From Acidobacteriota bacterium (GTDB lineage: Bacteria; Acidobacteriota; Vicinamibacteria; Marinacidobacterales; SMYC01), in the NCBI GenBank assembly GCA_004356105.1, contig SMYC01000045.1, forward strand, positions 1 to 64,000: a stretch of 64,000 nt of DNA. The letters run 5' to 3'. Below are positions 20,590-29,682 of the stretch, piece after piece. The notes beneath the pieces are model-generated. The model worked only from the letters and a program-made list of their open reading frames with translations, was not told the origin of the DNA and searched no databases. A program made the position numbers and the translations under genes. Numbering within the stretch: the stretch's first letter is position 1; every line of letters begins with the position of its first letter.

Positions 20590-21654
20590 TTAGAGATTGT
20601 CGGCAACGGATCGAACGCGCTGGCCGTCGATGAGATTGCGGTGGCCCGTGACGATGAGCTCGTCACCGGGCTCGAGGCCCTCGAGAACGACGATCTCGCC
20701 TTTCTCGCTCGGTCCCGTCTTGACGTTCCGGAGCTCCGCCTTGTCTCCTTTGAGCACAAAAGCGACGTTGCCACTATCCCGCTCGAGAATCGCGTCCCGT
20801 GGAATCACGATGACGTCTTCGTAGATCTGCTTCACGAGACGGACGCGCACGATCATGCCGGGCCGGAGCGCACCGTCGCGATTGTCGATCGCGACCTCGG
20901 CAGGGAACGAGCGGTTCTTGGCGGTCGCGGCGGGGCTCAAGAAATGTATCTTGCTCTTGAACTTGCGCTCGGGATAAGCGTCCGCTTCGACCACGGCCTC
21001 GGATCCAACTTTGAAGTAAGAAATATCGTCTTCGGGGATGCCAACCACGCCTTTGAGCTTCGAGAGCTGGTGGATCGTTGTTACGAGCGAGCCTGCGGGA
21101 ACGACTTCACCCATTTCGACCTCGCGCACGATCGAGACACCAGATAAGGGAGCACGAATGATCGACCTCTCCACCCGGAGCCTGGCTTGCTTGACCCTCG
21201 CCTCCGCCCGGCGATAGTCGGACGTCGCGGAGGTCAGATCTTGCCGGGGCACCGCTTGGCGGCTGAACAGCTCGGTCGTCTTGTTGAACTCCGACTCCGC
21301 GTGCTGAAGCTCGGCCTCGACCTCGTCGAGCGCCGCTTCGAGCAGATCGGTGCCGATGCGCGCGAGGACCTGACCTTTTCTGACGCTCTGGCCTTTGTCG
21401 AAACGGATCTCCTGCACGGTTCCGCCGAGCTCCGTCGAGACTTGGACCTCGACCCATGGCTCGAGCCTTCCCGCGAGCTGAATCTCGTCGCGAAGTGTCG
21501 CTGGCTTCAGCCTCGACACGGAGACGTTCACGGGAGGCGGCTCGGCGTTTTTATTCGCTTCGGCTTCCACTGGCGCTTCTGTGCCGCAGCCCAACATGAG
21601 GGCCGCGGCCGTGACGGCCATGAGAAGCGGTCCTATCGATATTAGCCGGCTCAA
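20590..21654 (-). CDS. RND efflux periplasmic adaptor (membrane fusion protein), lipoprotein
   Basis: Bridges the permease and the TolC-type channel. A lipobox is visible in AALMLGC. It is followed by the biotinyl-lipoyl half-motifs (LEPWVEVQVSTELGGTVQEI, KGQSVRKGQVLARIGTDLLE), a helical hairpin (about 100-160), a beta-barrel domain and the C-terminal VVLEGLEPGDELIVTGHRNL. At 354 residues it has the usual size. Its start overlaps the TolC gene stop by four bases. Confidence 0.95.
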   Translation of the reverse strand: MSRLISIGPLLMAVTAAALMLGCGTEAPVEAEANKNAEPPPVNVSVSRLKPATLRDEIQLAGRLEPWVEVQVSTELGGTVQEIRFDKGQSVRKGQVLARIGTDLLEAALDEVEAELQHAESEFNKTTELFSRQAVPRQDLTSATSDYRRAEARVKQARLRVERSIIRAPLSGVSIVREVEMGEVVPAGSLVTTIHQLSKLKGVVGIPEDDISYFKVGSEAVVEADAYPERKFKSKIHFLSPAATAKNRSFPAEVAIDNRDGALRPGMIVRVRLVKQIYEDVIVIPRDAILERDSGNVAFVLKGDKAELRNVKTGPSEKGEIVVLEGLEPGDELIVTGHRNLIDGQRVRSVADNL

Positions 21655-23129
21655 GGTTCCTCTCCTTCTTCATTATTAGAGTGGTCTGCATTAGTGTGGT
21701 CGGCGCCCAGAACAGAGCGCGACACTTCAATCACGGAGTTCGGTGCGTCGGCGCGGTAGCCAACGAGAAATTTCATTTCAGCCAAGGCCACGAGGGCGTC
21801 ATGGGCTGCCGTTGTCTGGTTGAGCTCCGCTTGACGGAGCGAGGCTGTCGACTGGAGCACATCGAGCGACGTCGCAGCGCCCCACCTGAGCGACTCTTCG
21901 GAAACGCGCTCCGCTTCGCGAGCCTGCTCTACGGTGAGCCTCGTGACCTCGAGGGACTCGAGCGACCGAATCCAAGTGCCGCTCGCGCGCTTCAAGTTGA
22001 CCGAGAGCTCGTTTCTAAACGCGTGCTCGTCATACTCTTTCTGCGTGATCTGCGAGCGAAGCGCTCCGACCTGCGCATGGACGCGGTGGCCGTCGAAGAT
22101 CTTCCAATCGAATGACACGCCCACGTTCCACGTGTGCAGCGCGAGGTCGCTGACGTTCGAGGCACCGAACGTGTTGACACCGAAGCCGGCATTCGCCGAG
22201 ATTTGCGGCAAGAGGTCGGACTTCGTCACACCGACGCGCGCGTCGAGGACTCTCCGGTCCACCGCATAGCGCCGGAGCTCGGGGCGATGCTGGCCTGCAA
22301 TCTCGAGGAGCGCTTCCGTCCTCATGATTCTGGGAACGGGGTCCTCGATGCCGAGCTCCGCGAGGACCTCGATGGGCGCGTCGATCGGCCGACCGAGCGT
22401 GGTATTTACCGAGGCGAGTGCTACTTGAAGATTGTTGTCGGCCATGAGAATCTCGGGCTGCAAGTTCGCGAGCACGACACGAGCGCGCAGGAGATCGAGC
22501 TTGGTCGCGTCCTCGAGCTCGAATCGCGTCTGCACTTGGTCGAGCTGGCGCTCTCGGGCATCTCTTTCCGTCTCGAGCACGCGCAAATTGTCCTGCGCGA
22601 GGAGGAACGCGTAGGCGGCGCGCACCGTGTTGAGCGCGATCTGATTTTCCAGACCCTGGACGTCGAGGTTGACGCCGCCGCGCTCCTCGCGTGCCGCCGC
22701 CATCGCGTTCGAAACGCGACCGAATGTGTAGATGGGCTGCCGCGCTTCGATGTTCCAAACATAGTTCGTAAAGAAGAACGCGTCGAACGCACCCGGAGGG
22801 AAATCGTTCGGATCGATCGTCTTGAAGAACGGGCTATTGCTGTTGCGCAGGCCCGGGTCGCGCGTCTTGCGCCAGCTCAAGAAGGCGGTGAGCTCAGGTA
22901 GTGCTTCCGCGCGTGCTTCGCGCACGAGCTGAGAGAACTCCTCGGTCTTTTCGCGCACGCTCAGCACTTGTGGGTTGACGGCCAGCGCTAGCTCGACGGC
23001 CTCGATGAGCGTGAACGTCAAGACGTCTTGGGACGCGACTTCACCTGCCACAGATGGCGATGTGAGCGCGAGGCAGACGAGTATCAAAGATGTATAATAA
23101 TAGGGTGACCTTCGTCTTGTCGCTTTCAT
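21651..23129 (-). CDS. TolC-family outer-membrane efflux protein
   Basis: Signal peptide (YTSLILVCLALTSPSVAG), then the duplicated helical/beta-barrel layout of the OEP family: FTLIEAVELALAVNPQVLSV, EFSQLVREARAEALPELTAF, LDQVQTRFELEDATKLDLLR, and the second repeat ending WGAATSLDVLQSTASLRQAE. There are 492 residues. It overlaps the adaptor gene and lies 22 bases after the TetR gene. Confidence 0.93.
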   Translation of the reverse strand: MKATRRRSPYYYTSLILVCLALTSPSVAGEVASQDVLTFTLIEAVELALAVNPQVLSVREKTEEFSQLVREARAEALPELTAFLSWRKTRDPGLRNSNSPFFKTIDPNDFPPGAFDAFFFTNYVWNIEARQPIYTFGRVSNAMAAAREERGGVNLDVQGLENQIALNTVRAAYAFLLAQDNLRVLETERDARERQLDQVQTRFELEDATKLDLLRARVVLANLQPEILMADNNLQVALASVNTTLGRPIDAPIEVLAELGIEDPVPRIMRTEALLEIAGQHRPELRRYAVDRRVLDARVGVTKSDLLPQISANAGFGVNTFGASNVSDLALHTWNVGVSFDWKIFDGHRVHAQVGALRSQITQKEYDEHAFRNELSVNLKRASGTWIRSLESLEVTRLTVEQAREAERVSEESLRWGAATSLDVLQSTASLRQAELNQTTAAHDALVALAEMKFLVGYRADAPNSVIEVSRSVLGADHTNADHSNNEEGEEP

Positions 23130-23151
23130 GGGATCCTCGGACTAATAGGGA

Positions 23152-23871
23152 CTAGGTTTGCTTGAAGGCGGGCACTTCACCGGCGCCAAAAAAGAAATGC
23201 TCGATGGCCACGTCGAGCGACATGGCACTGACGCGGCGCTCGAGAGCCTCGCGGCGCTCAGGGTAACGTTCGGCTAAACGGTCGACCTTGAAGCGGCAGC
23301 TTACATGAGCGTGGATCAAGTTGCCGAGCTGCTCGACGAGAAAGTTCGGGGTGACACCAGGACGCGGTACGAGCTCACCCGAATCGATGCCGCGCTCGAA
23401 GACGCTCTGGATCCTTTGGCGCGTACCCCCGTAGAGGGACTCGAGATCTGGCGTCGGCTGACCCTCCTGGGGTCCGTAGAGCATGCTGAACATGAACTCG
23501 ACGGCTGCGGGACAGCGCTCGACGAGCCCGATATGCGCTTGAACGATCGATACGATGGATTCGTAAAACGGCCGGGGCGTTTCGAGAGCGCGGGCAACCT
23601 CCGATTCGAGGCTCGCCATCACGATCTCCGCGACTTTCAAGTGGAGGTTTTCCTTACTCTTGAAGTAGTAGCTGACGAGAGGCGCCGTAACATTCACCTC
23701 GGCAGCAATGCCTCGAAGCGTCGTGGCCGCATAGCCGCGGCGCCCAAAGCATCGCATCGCATGCTTCAAAATGAGCCGCTCGATAGCCGAGTGCTCTTCC
23801 GATCCCCCAGGCTGGGTCGCTTCGATCTCATGCAATAAATTCAATGTTGTCAACGCTTTACCATCATCCAA
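23152..23871 (-). CDS. TetR-family transcriptional regulator of the efflux operon
   Basis: The N-terminal helix-turn-helix is at about residues 28-75 (HAMRCFGRRGYAATTLRGIA, then VTAPLVSYYFKSKENLHLKV). The ligand-binding C-terminal domain ends without a family-specific motif. It is the first gene of the TetR-TolC-MFP-RND operon, so it probably represses its own operon. The first 25 residues are poorly conserved in type and the start may be later, at a GTG or TTG codon. Confidence 0.9.
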   Translation of the reverse strand: MDDGKALTTLNLLHEIEATQPGGSEEHSAIERLILKHAMRCFGRRGYAATTLRGIAAEVNVTAPLVSYYFKSKENLHLKVAEIVMASLESEVARALETPRPFYESIVSIVQAHIGLVERCPAAVEFMFSMLYGPQEGQPTPDLESLYGGTRQRIQSVFERGIDSGELVPRPGVTPNFLVEQLGNLIHAHVSCRFKVDRLAERYPERREALERRVSAMSLDVAIEHFFFGAGEVPAFKQT

Positions 23872-23880
23872 AGAGCTAAA

Positions 23881-23916
23881 TTGAACGGTAGTTTATTCAG
23901 TTTAACGCTCGTTCAA
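23881..23916. promoter_or_regulatory. Candidate operator of the efflux TetR regulator
   Basis: TTGAACG (23881) and CGTTCAA (23910) form an inverted repeat ten bases upstream of the regulator start. A further half-site TTTAACG lies at 23901. The surroundings are AT-rich. The site lies in the only promoter region for the operon, so autorepression is inferred. Confidence 0.5.
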
Positions 23917-23980
23917 ACAGACCGCAAAACTTTCTCCCACTGGATGTTTCGGGCGAATTCGAACTCGTCTCGGATGAGAA

Positions 23981-23996
23981 GTCGGACTTGTCCGAC
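23981..23996. promoter_or_regulatory. GTCGGAC-TT-GTCCGAC palindrome upstream of the esterase gene
   Basis: A perfect 7-bp inverted repeat with a two-base spacer, 64 bases before the esterase start; a related AGTCGGA sequence recurs at about 24022. It could be an operator for the divergent or the downstream gene. No regulator can be assigned. Confidence 0.35.
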
Positions 23997-24059
23997 GAAG
24001 CCACGGATGAACACACTGGCGAAGTCGGATAAACTCAGCGACTCGAGGTGAATCGATAC

Positions 24060-25679
24060 ATGCGTCCACGAATGGGCTCCTTGCTCCTGCTCGCATTAGC
24101 TCTGGTCACGGCTGGCCCGTCGGCGGGAGAGTCGGCCGTACGTTTCCGGCTGTCCTATCCCGAGGAGGCCCATGCGGGGCCGATCACGGGGCGAGCCTTC
24201 GTCGTGATCTCGCGCACGAACGAGAAAGAGCCGCGGCTTCAAGTTGGCCGCACTGGCGTGCCGTTCTTCGGGCGGAACTTCGACAACGTCGCACCCGGTG
24301 ATGCAATCGTACTCGACGCAAGCGACCTAGGCAGCCCCGTTGGCTCCCTCTCCGAGATTCCGCCCGGCGATTATTTCGTGCAAGGCTTCATCAAGGTCTA
24401 TTCCGAGTTCCCGCGGGCCGACGGTAACACCGTCTGGATGCACGACGACCAGTGGGAAGGCCAGCGCTTTTGGATCTCTGCTGGAAACCTGCATAGCGTG
24501 CCGGTGCGGCTCACTATCGACGCCGAAGCCGGCTACGATCACGAGCTCGTGCTCGACCAAATCATCCCAGAGGTCGAGCTCCCGCCGGATACCGCGTGGG
24601 TCAAACGCTTTCGCTTCGAGAGCGAGAACTTGACAAAGTTCTGGGGACGGCCGATCTATCTCGGCGCCACCGTACTTCTGCCGCGCGACTACGAGCGCGA
24701 CAACATCGATTACCCCGTCATCTACTACCAGGGGCACTTCCAAATCCAAGATCCGATGCGATGGAAGGAGGGCGAGGACTTCAAGCGCGCGTGGAAGCGC
24801 GACCACTTCCCGCGAATGATTGTGGTGACGTTTCAGGACCCCACCCCCTATTTCGACACGTCGTACTCCGTGAACTCCGTCAATCTCGGGCCCTATGGCG
24901 ACGCGATCCTCGAAGAGCTCATCCCGGAGATCGAGCGTCGCTTTCGCGTCATCGACGAGCCCTATGCGCGGATTCTGACGGGCGGCTCGACGGGGGGTTG
25001 GGAAGCGCTCGCGATGCAGTTCTTTTATCCCGACTTCTTTGGCGGGACCTTCGCCTATGCGCCCGACCCGGTGACCTTTACCAATGTCGAGGGCATCAAT
25101 ATTTATGAAGACGTCAATGCGTTCTACAAGCAGCACGAGTGGCGGCGGGTGCCGATCGCCAATACGCGCGAGACCAACGGTGAGATACGCCTGACCTCCA
25201 AACAGCGGAACACGTTCGAGCTCGTCTCGGGCACGAAAGGCCGCTCTGGGCAGCAGCTCGACATCTGGTCCGCGGTCTTCGGGCCGCTCGGTGACGACGG
25301 GTTTTTCAAGCCGCTTTTCGACAAACGCTCGGGAGAGATCGATCCCGCGGTCGCGCAATATTGGCGGGAGAATTACGACTTACTCCACCACCTGAAGAAC
25401 AACTGGGCGAGCCTAGGCCCGAAGCTCTTCGGAAAATTGCACGTCTATTGCGGCGACATGGACAACTACTATTTGAACGTCGCGGTGAAAGAGCTCCAGG
25501 AATGGATGCGGCAGACGGAGAACCCGCATTATCCAGGGGTCTTCGTTTGGGGCGACGGCGCCGGACACCGCTTTGGACGCGAGTTCAGCACCGAGGCAGA
25601 GCGCATCCGCCGGATGGCGGAGCACGTGTTGTCGATGCGCCCGGACGGCGCCCCCCATCCTTGGTGGCATTTCGAGTGA
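24060..25679 (+). CDS. Secreted esterase-like alpha/beta hydrolase
   Basis: A signal peptide (GSLLLLALALVTAGPSAGES) and an N-terminal beta-sandwich region precede a putative-esterase (esterase D/enterochelin esterase-like) domain from about residue 190. The nucleophile elbow is GGSTGGWEAL in ARILTGGSTGGWEALAMQFF. A late His in GDGAGHRFGREF could complete the triad. The start is ATG 24060, preceded by GAGGTG at nine bases, rather than the GTG at 24048. The substrate is unknown. Confidence 0.82.
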   Translation: MRPRMGSLLLLALALVTAGPSAGESAVRFRLSYPEEAHAGPITGRAFVVISRTNEKEPRLQVGRTGVPFFGRNFDNVAPGDAIVLDASDLGSPVGSLSEIPPGDYFVQGFIKVYSEFPRADGNTVWMHDDQWEGQRFWISAGNLHSVPVRLTIDAEAGYDHELVLDQIIPEVELPPDTAWVKRFRFESENLTKFWGRPIYLGATVLLPRDYERDNIDYPVIYYQGHFQIQDPMRWKEGEDFKRAWKRDHFPRMIVVTFQDPTPYFDTSYSVNSVNLGPYGDAILEELIPEIERRFRVIDEPYARILTGGSTGGWEALAMQFFYPDFFGGTFAYAPDPVTFTNVEGINIYEDVNAFYKQHEWRRVPIANTRETNGEIRLTSKQRNTFELVSGTKGRSGQQLDIWSAVFGPLGDDGFFKPLFDKRSGEIDPAVAQYWRENYDLLHHLKNNWASLGPKLFGKLHVYCGDMDNYYLNVAVKELQEWMRQTENPHYPGVFVWGDGAGHRFGREFSTEAERIRRMAEHVLSMRPDGAPHPWWHFE

Positions 25680-25709
25680 GGACCAGGCGTCTGCGTTAGA
25701 ATAACTGCG

Positions 25710-26807
25710 ATGAGCGAAGACCCTACCTTTCGGATTATCGGAAACGCCCCGGCCGCCCGCAGCCTGCGCTACGAGGCCTATCGGCGCGAATGGGACCGCC
25801 GCGGCGAAGAGCTCGACGGCGCGAACTACCCCGTCCATGTCGACCTCGAATCCGTCGCCGTTTGCGACCTGCGCTGCGGAAGCTCCGAAGAGGATCCTCA
25901 GGGGTTTTGCCAGATCTGGACCCACGAGCACATCCGCAAGCTCGGCTTCGACGAGCACACCTACAAGAGGGGCTACATGGACCCCAAGCTGTACACCGCG
26001 TTGTTGCAGCAATGCGCCGAGATGGGGGTAAGCTCCATCAAGCTCAACTATCGAGGCGAGCCGTCGCTTCATCCCGAGATCGTGTCTTTCGTCCACCAGG
26101 CCGCGGAGCTCGGCTTTCCGGACATCATGATGAACACGAACGGTAATGGCGGCGCGCGGACGCGGCCCGAGCTCTTTGCCGATCTCGTGGAAGCTGGCAT
26201 CACGGATCTCATGTTCTCGGTCGACGCCGCCGACGAAGTGACTTACGACAAACAGCGCGTCGGCGGCGATTGGAAGATCTTGCTCCACTCCGTCCGGAGC
26301 GCGGTCGAAGCGCGCGCTCGAGGCGGAGGCACGACGGATTGCCGGATCCGCGCGTCGGTCGTGCGAACGTTCCTGAATGCCGCGGAGGTCGATAGCGGCC
26401 GCATGGAAGCGTTTTGGCGAGACAAGATGGGCGTCGACTGGATGTCCATCAGCGAGTGCTACTTTCCTGCCGGCGCGACTCACCAGTGGAAAGCCGCCGA
26501 GTGGGAGTCGCTGAGCGCGGCCGAGTTCCAATGCCCCGACCCCTTCCGCCGGATGGTCATCACGTGGGACGGCAAGCACACGATGCCCTGCTGCCAAGGA
26601 TTCACGCTCGAGATCGACGGAGGCCCTGTGATAGAGGTCGCCGAAAACCTGCAGACGATAAAGGACGCGTGGACGAGCGAGAACTTCGACCGGCTGCGAC
26701 GCGCGCATCGCGATCGCACTTGGGATCGGGAGGGTAAAGAAGGCGAGCCCATCTGCGTCAACTGCGCCGTGACCAAGAAGCCGACACCCATCGCTATCTC
26801 GGTGTGA
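25710..26807 (+). CDS. Radical SAM / SPASM-like protein with atypical Cx3Cx10C cluster motif
   Basis: The N-terminal strand (PVHVDLESVAVC) leads into cysteines at residues 52, 56 and 67, a Cx3Cx10C spacing. The canonical radical-SAM motif is Cx3Cx2C. The rest looks like a normal radical-SAM barrel (SSIKLNYRGEPSLHPEIVSF, FPDIMMNTNGNG, FSVDAADEVTYDKQR). It has a C-terminal auxiliary-cluster region (MPCCQGF and later ICVNC). The end overlaps the next gene by four bases (GTGA), so the two are coupled. A peptide or polysaccharide modification role is possible but not shown. Confidence 0.8.
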   Translation: MSEDPTFRIIGNAPAARSLRYEAYRREWDRRGEELDGANYPVHVDLESVAVCDLRCGSSEEDPQGFCQIWTHEHIRKLGFDEHTYKRGYMDPKLYTALLQQCAEMGVSSIKLNYRGEPSLHPEIVSFVHQAAELGFPDIMMNTNGNGGARTRPELFADLVEAGITDLMFSVDAADEVTYDKQRVGGDWKILLHSVRSAVEARARGGGTTDCRIRASVVRTFLNAAEVDSGRMEAFWRDKMGVDWMSISECYFPAGATHQWKAAEWESLSAAEFQCPDPFRRMVITWDGKHTMPCCQGFTLEIDGGPVIEVAENLQTIKDAWTSENFDRLRRAHRDRTWDREGKEGEPICVNCAVTKKPTPIAISV

Positions 26808-27922
26808 TAGCGACGGCGGCTCTCGCGCTCCTCCTGCTCCAAGTACTCGTTCCTTGGAGCGACGGGGAGCTCGACATCCATCACATCAGTACCGGGCGCG
26901 GCAACGCCACGCTCTTCGTGCTCCCCGACGGGACGAGCTTGCTCGTCGACGCAGGGGCCAGGCCGGCCAGCCCAGGATTTCCCGAAGCGCCGTCGCGTCC
27001 GAGCGATGCGCGGCGGCCGGGCGAGTGGATCGCTCGCTATATCGCACGCACGCTCCCGGAACCGAAGCTCGATTATGTGCTCGTCACGCACTTTCACGAC
27101 GATCACATGGGAGGCCTCGCCGACGTTGTGAGCGCTCTCGAGATCGACAAGCTTCTCGACCGAGGTTGGCCGGACTACGACTACCCGCGCCCGCTCGACT
27201 TCGAGAGGGTCCGTGCGTATCGTCGCGTCGCGGAGAAGCTCGACGTCGAAGCGTTCGAGCCCGGGAGCAACGACCAGATCGTCCTGAAGCGCCGCCCGTA
27301 TCCAAAGTTCGAGATACAGAACCTCACGGCGAACGGCGTGTACTGGTCAGGACAGGGCGACGAGACGCGCGAGCAATTCCCTGCACTCGACACGCTCGCG
27401 GACGAAGACTATCCCTCCGAGAACATGTCGAGCTTGTCCTTCCGCCTCCGCTACGGTGCTTTCGACTATTACACCGGCGGCGACCTGACAGGTATCCCTA
27501 ACGTCGGCCACCCGGATTGGCAGAACATGGAAAAGGCGATCGCGGACGCGTTCGGCCCGGTAGACGTTCACGTCGTGAACCACCACGGCTCGATCGACTC
27601 GGCGAGCCCCGAGTTCTTGGCGGCGCTAAAACCGCGCGTTCACATCATCCCGGCCCACTCTGCGACCCACCCCGCCCCAAGTGTTCTGAAGCGGCTGCTC
27701 TCCGAGCGCGCCTACGAAGGTCCGCGCGACGTCTTCATCTTGCAGTTCCGAGAGCCGACCAAAGCGGCCATCGGCCCGCGCGCGAACCAGGTGAAAAGCG
27801 GCGCCGGCCACGTCATCGTGCGCGTCGCGCCCGGGGGCGGGTCCTATCGCGTCTTCGTCGTGAGTGACGCCGACGAGAGCGGCACTGTCCTCGCCGAGCA
27901 CGGCCCTTACCGTTCCCAATGA
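26804..27922 (+). CDS. Secreted metallo-beta-lactamase-fold hydrolase (ComEC-like domain)
   Basis: GTG start overlapping the radical-SAM stop. A short signal peptide (TAALALLLLQVLVPW) is followed by the zinc-binding HFHDDHMGGLADVV (HxHxDH) and GTSLLVDAGAR. Later comes NHHGSIDSASPEFLAALKPR, the C-terminal zinc/His region of ComEC-type competence hydrolases. At 372 residues it is a stand-alone enzyme. The coupling suggests it acts in the same process as the radical-SAM protein, on the outer face of the cell. Confidence 0.85.
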   Translation: MIATAALALLLLQVLVPWSDGELDIHHISTGRGNATLFVLPDGTSLLVDAGARPASPGFPEAPSRPSDARRPGEWIARYIARTLPEPKLDYVLVTHFHDDHMGGLADVVSALEIDKLLDRGWPDYDYPRPLDFERVRAYRRVAEKLDVEAFEPGSNDQIVLKRRPYPKFEIQNLTANGVYWSGQGDETREQFPALDTLADEDYPSENMSSLSFRLRYGAFDYYTGGDLTGIPNVGHPDWQNMEKAIADAFGPVDVHVVNHHGSIDSASPEFLAALKPRVHIIPAHSATHPAPSVLKRLLSERAYEGPRDVFILQFREPTKAAIGPRANQVKSGAGHVIVRVAPGGGSYRVFVVSDADESGTVLAEHGPYRSQ

Positions 27923-27923
27923 G

Positions 27924-28166
27924 TTAGGTCTTCTCCGCCTTCTTCCTCTCCCAAAACGCGCGGAAGTTTCTTTCTTCCCATTTCTCTCGAAGTTGCTGCG
28001 CGTCTTCGATAGACCGGTGCTTGTAGATGCCGGGAGGGAAGCGGTACGCAGTCACCCGTTCAGCAAAGCGCCAAACCCGGGCAATCGCCTGCCAGAGTGG
28101 GACGCCGTTTTCGCGCCAAAGGGTGTCCTCCATTTCCTGCAGGGAGCGGAACTTCCGAACCGGCAT
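27924..28166 (-). CDS. Small helical partner protein of a nucleotidyltransferase pair
   Basis: 80 residues, charged and mostly helical, with FRSLQEMEDTLWRENGVPLW near the start and a Lys/Glu/Arg-rich end. Its ATG overlaps the stop of the nucleotidyltransferase gene (TGATG), the usual arrangement in toxin-antitoxin-like pairs. No family was recognised with certainty. Confidence 0.65.
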   Translation of the reverse strand: MPVRKFRSLQEMEDTLWRENGVPLWQAIARVWRFAERVTAYRFPPGIYKHRSIEDAQQLREKWEERNFRAFWERKKAEKT

Positions 28167-28639
28167 CAGTCCTCATCCAGATCGAAACGTCGCCGGAGTG
28201 CTTCCGCGTCTCCCCAGTCCTTCGGTCGCACCGTATCCTTTTTCATCCGATAGAGTATTTCAGGCGTCGCTACGCTAACCGTCAATCCGTCGAAATCCAG
28301 ACGCTGCGAGGAAATGTCCTCATAACGGAAGGCCTCCCCCAGGCGCGTGAGAATATCGAGGTAGAAATCTCCATCAGGCGGCACGTATTGCACGGCCGGG
28401 TAATCACCGAGAAGATCTTCGGCGGTGATTTCCTCGATGCTCGTGTCGTCTGGGTAGACCGACTGGAGTGCCTTTTTGAGACGCTCGATATTGTCCGGCT
28501 CCGGTGCGACAAAGATGTCCAAGTCCTCGGTAGCGCGAGGGAGCCCTAGCAGGTTGATCGCCACAGCGCCGAACACGACATACTGAACTTCCTCTCGTTC
28601 CAAGGCGGTGAGGACATTCTTAACGGCGTCGAAGTCCAT
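28166..28639 (-). CDS. Nucleotidyltransferase (MNT/AbiEii-like)
   Basis: The nucleotidyltransferase core is visible in YVVFGAVAINLLGLPRATED with LDIFVAPE after it: a glycine turn, then the D-x-D metal pair (EDLDIF). A later Asp lies in GDFYLDILTRLGE, and a C-terminal helix includes LYRMKKDTVRPKDWGDAEAL. There are 157 residues from the ATG at 28639. The open frame continues upstream to 29089 but there belongs to a different gene. It is coupled to the 80-residue protein downstream and probably forms a toxin-antitoxin-like module. Confidence 0.78.
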   Translation of the reverse strand: MDFDAVKNVLTALEREEVQYVVFGAVAINLLGLPRATEDLDIFVAPEPDNIERLKKALQSVYPDDTSIEEITAEDLLGDYPAVQYVPPDGDFYLDILTRLGEAFRYEDISSQRLDFDGLTVSVATPEILYRMKKDTVRPKDWGDAEALRRRFDLDED

Positions 28640-28739
28640 GGGTACGACCCATTCTAACCCCGGGGGTAATAGAGCGCCGCCGCAACTTGCGGGGTTCGGG
28701 GAGACAAGATCGATCCTTTGAAGCGTCACGCCACGGCGG

Positions 28740-29089
28740 CTAGAGCGGTTCACATTCTCGTTCGATGTCCTGCGGCGGCCCGCTCTCAGCGACGGTGAAC
28801 CCGACGTCCTCGGCGGCTCGAACGGAGCCTGGATCGATCTCGACCAAAAATCGACCGAGCGCGCGGGATAACCGAGAGCGGCGCAGACCGGGAGCTCCAC
28901 GACGCACGCGTCATAGGTGTGGACCCCGGCATCGCGCAGCTTCTCTTGGGCTTCTTCTAGGGGATCTCTCGGCTGTGGAGCGGGGCGCTCCTGTTGGTCA
29001 GCAAGAATCCCGGGCCACTCCAGATAACGCTGCACCCAACGCGTGTCGCGGGGGCTGCAACCGGTCGAAAGAGTGACGAGAACGGCCAT
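28740..29089 (-). pseudogene. Small lipoprotein gene with a frameshift
   Basis: ATG at 29089 gives MAVLVTLSTGCSPRDTRW, a lipobox with Cys. It continues through EAQEKLRDAGVHTYDACVVE. Near 28870 this frame becomes Arg/Ser/Pro-rich noise, while the next frame continues sensibly (LGRFLVEIDPGSVRAAEDVG, then FTVAESGPPQDIE) to a stop at 28740. Read across one frameshift it is a lipoprotein of about 115 residues. No function can be named. Confidence 0.5.
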
Positions 29090-29205
29090 GACGCTCTAGC
29101 AGCAGCGCGAGAGCATTCGCCTTCGATGCATGGGTTCAGGCTAGCAGACCGGCGGCTCTCTCTCACACCGTGCGTGTCGAGCAAGACAATGGCAGGGGTG
29201 GAAGC

Positions 29206-29451
29206 TTAAGCTCGAGTATTTTGACCAGACGAGTACACGGTAACGATGTTGGGATGATTGAGCGCGGCGATCGCTTTGGCTTCTCGGGTGAACCGAGCCC
29301 GGCGCTCTTCGCTCTCGGCAAGCTCCGGCGGCAGGACTTTCAGCGCCACCTTTCGATCCAACTTGGTGTCCTCGGCCAGATAGACGTCACCCATTCCACC
29401 TGAGCCGATCTTCTCCAGGATTTTGTAGTGGGCGAGGGTCTTGCCGATCAA
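29206..29451 (-). pseudogene. N-terminal stub of a eukaryotic-type Ser/Thr protein kinase
   Basis: AGGAGG followed by a TTG start at 29451 opens [20 protein letters not shown], the glycine-rich loop. The ATP lysine ([11 protein letters not shown]) and [12 protein letters not shown] follow. The frame ends there after 81 residues, before the catalytic loop, and no continuation is seen downstream. Kinases of this type normally continue for over 500 residues. Confidence 0.8.
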
Positions 29452-29682
29452 TCCTGTTACCTCCTGCGTACGGATAGTAGTTCTGGAGAGGGGCACTATT
29501 CAATCGGGCAGCGTGTCCCTCACGCCTGACAGACAGCGCAACGTGATGTCCAGGATGGCCAAGAGCTTCGCGGCTCCAAGATTTTCCGAAGAAGCTCCTG
29601 ATGTGTTGGCTAGCAACGACGGCCCGTGGGGAAAACTAGGACGGGTTCCACCGCCCTTGCGATCTGCTAGGATCGAATCTCC

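Noticed and set aside
24327-26708. Large minus-strand frames opposite the esterase and radical-SAM genes
   Set aside because: High-GC antisense shadows; the plus-strand genes carry catalytic motifs and ribosome sites.
28640-29089. Nucleotidyltransferase frame extended upstream to 29089
   Set aside because: The upstream part encodes a separate lipoprotein that needs a frameshift; the nucleotidyltransferase similarity begins at 28639.
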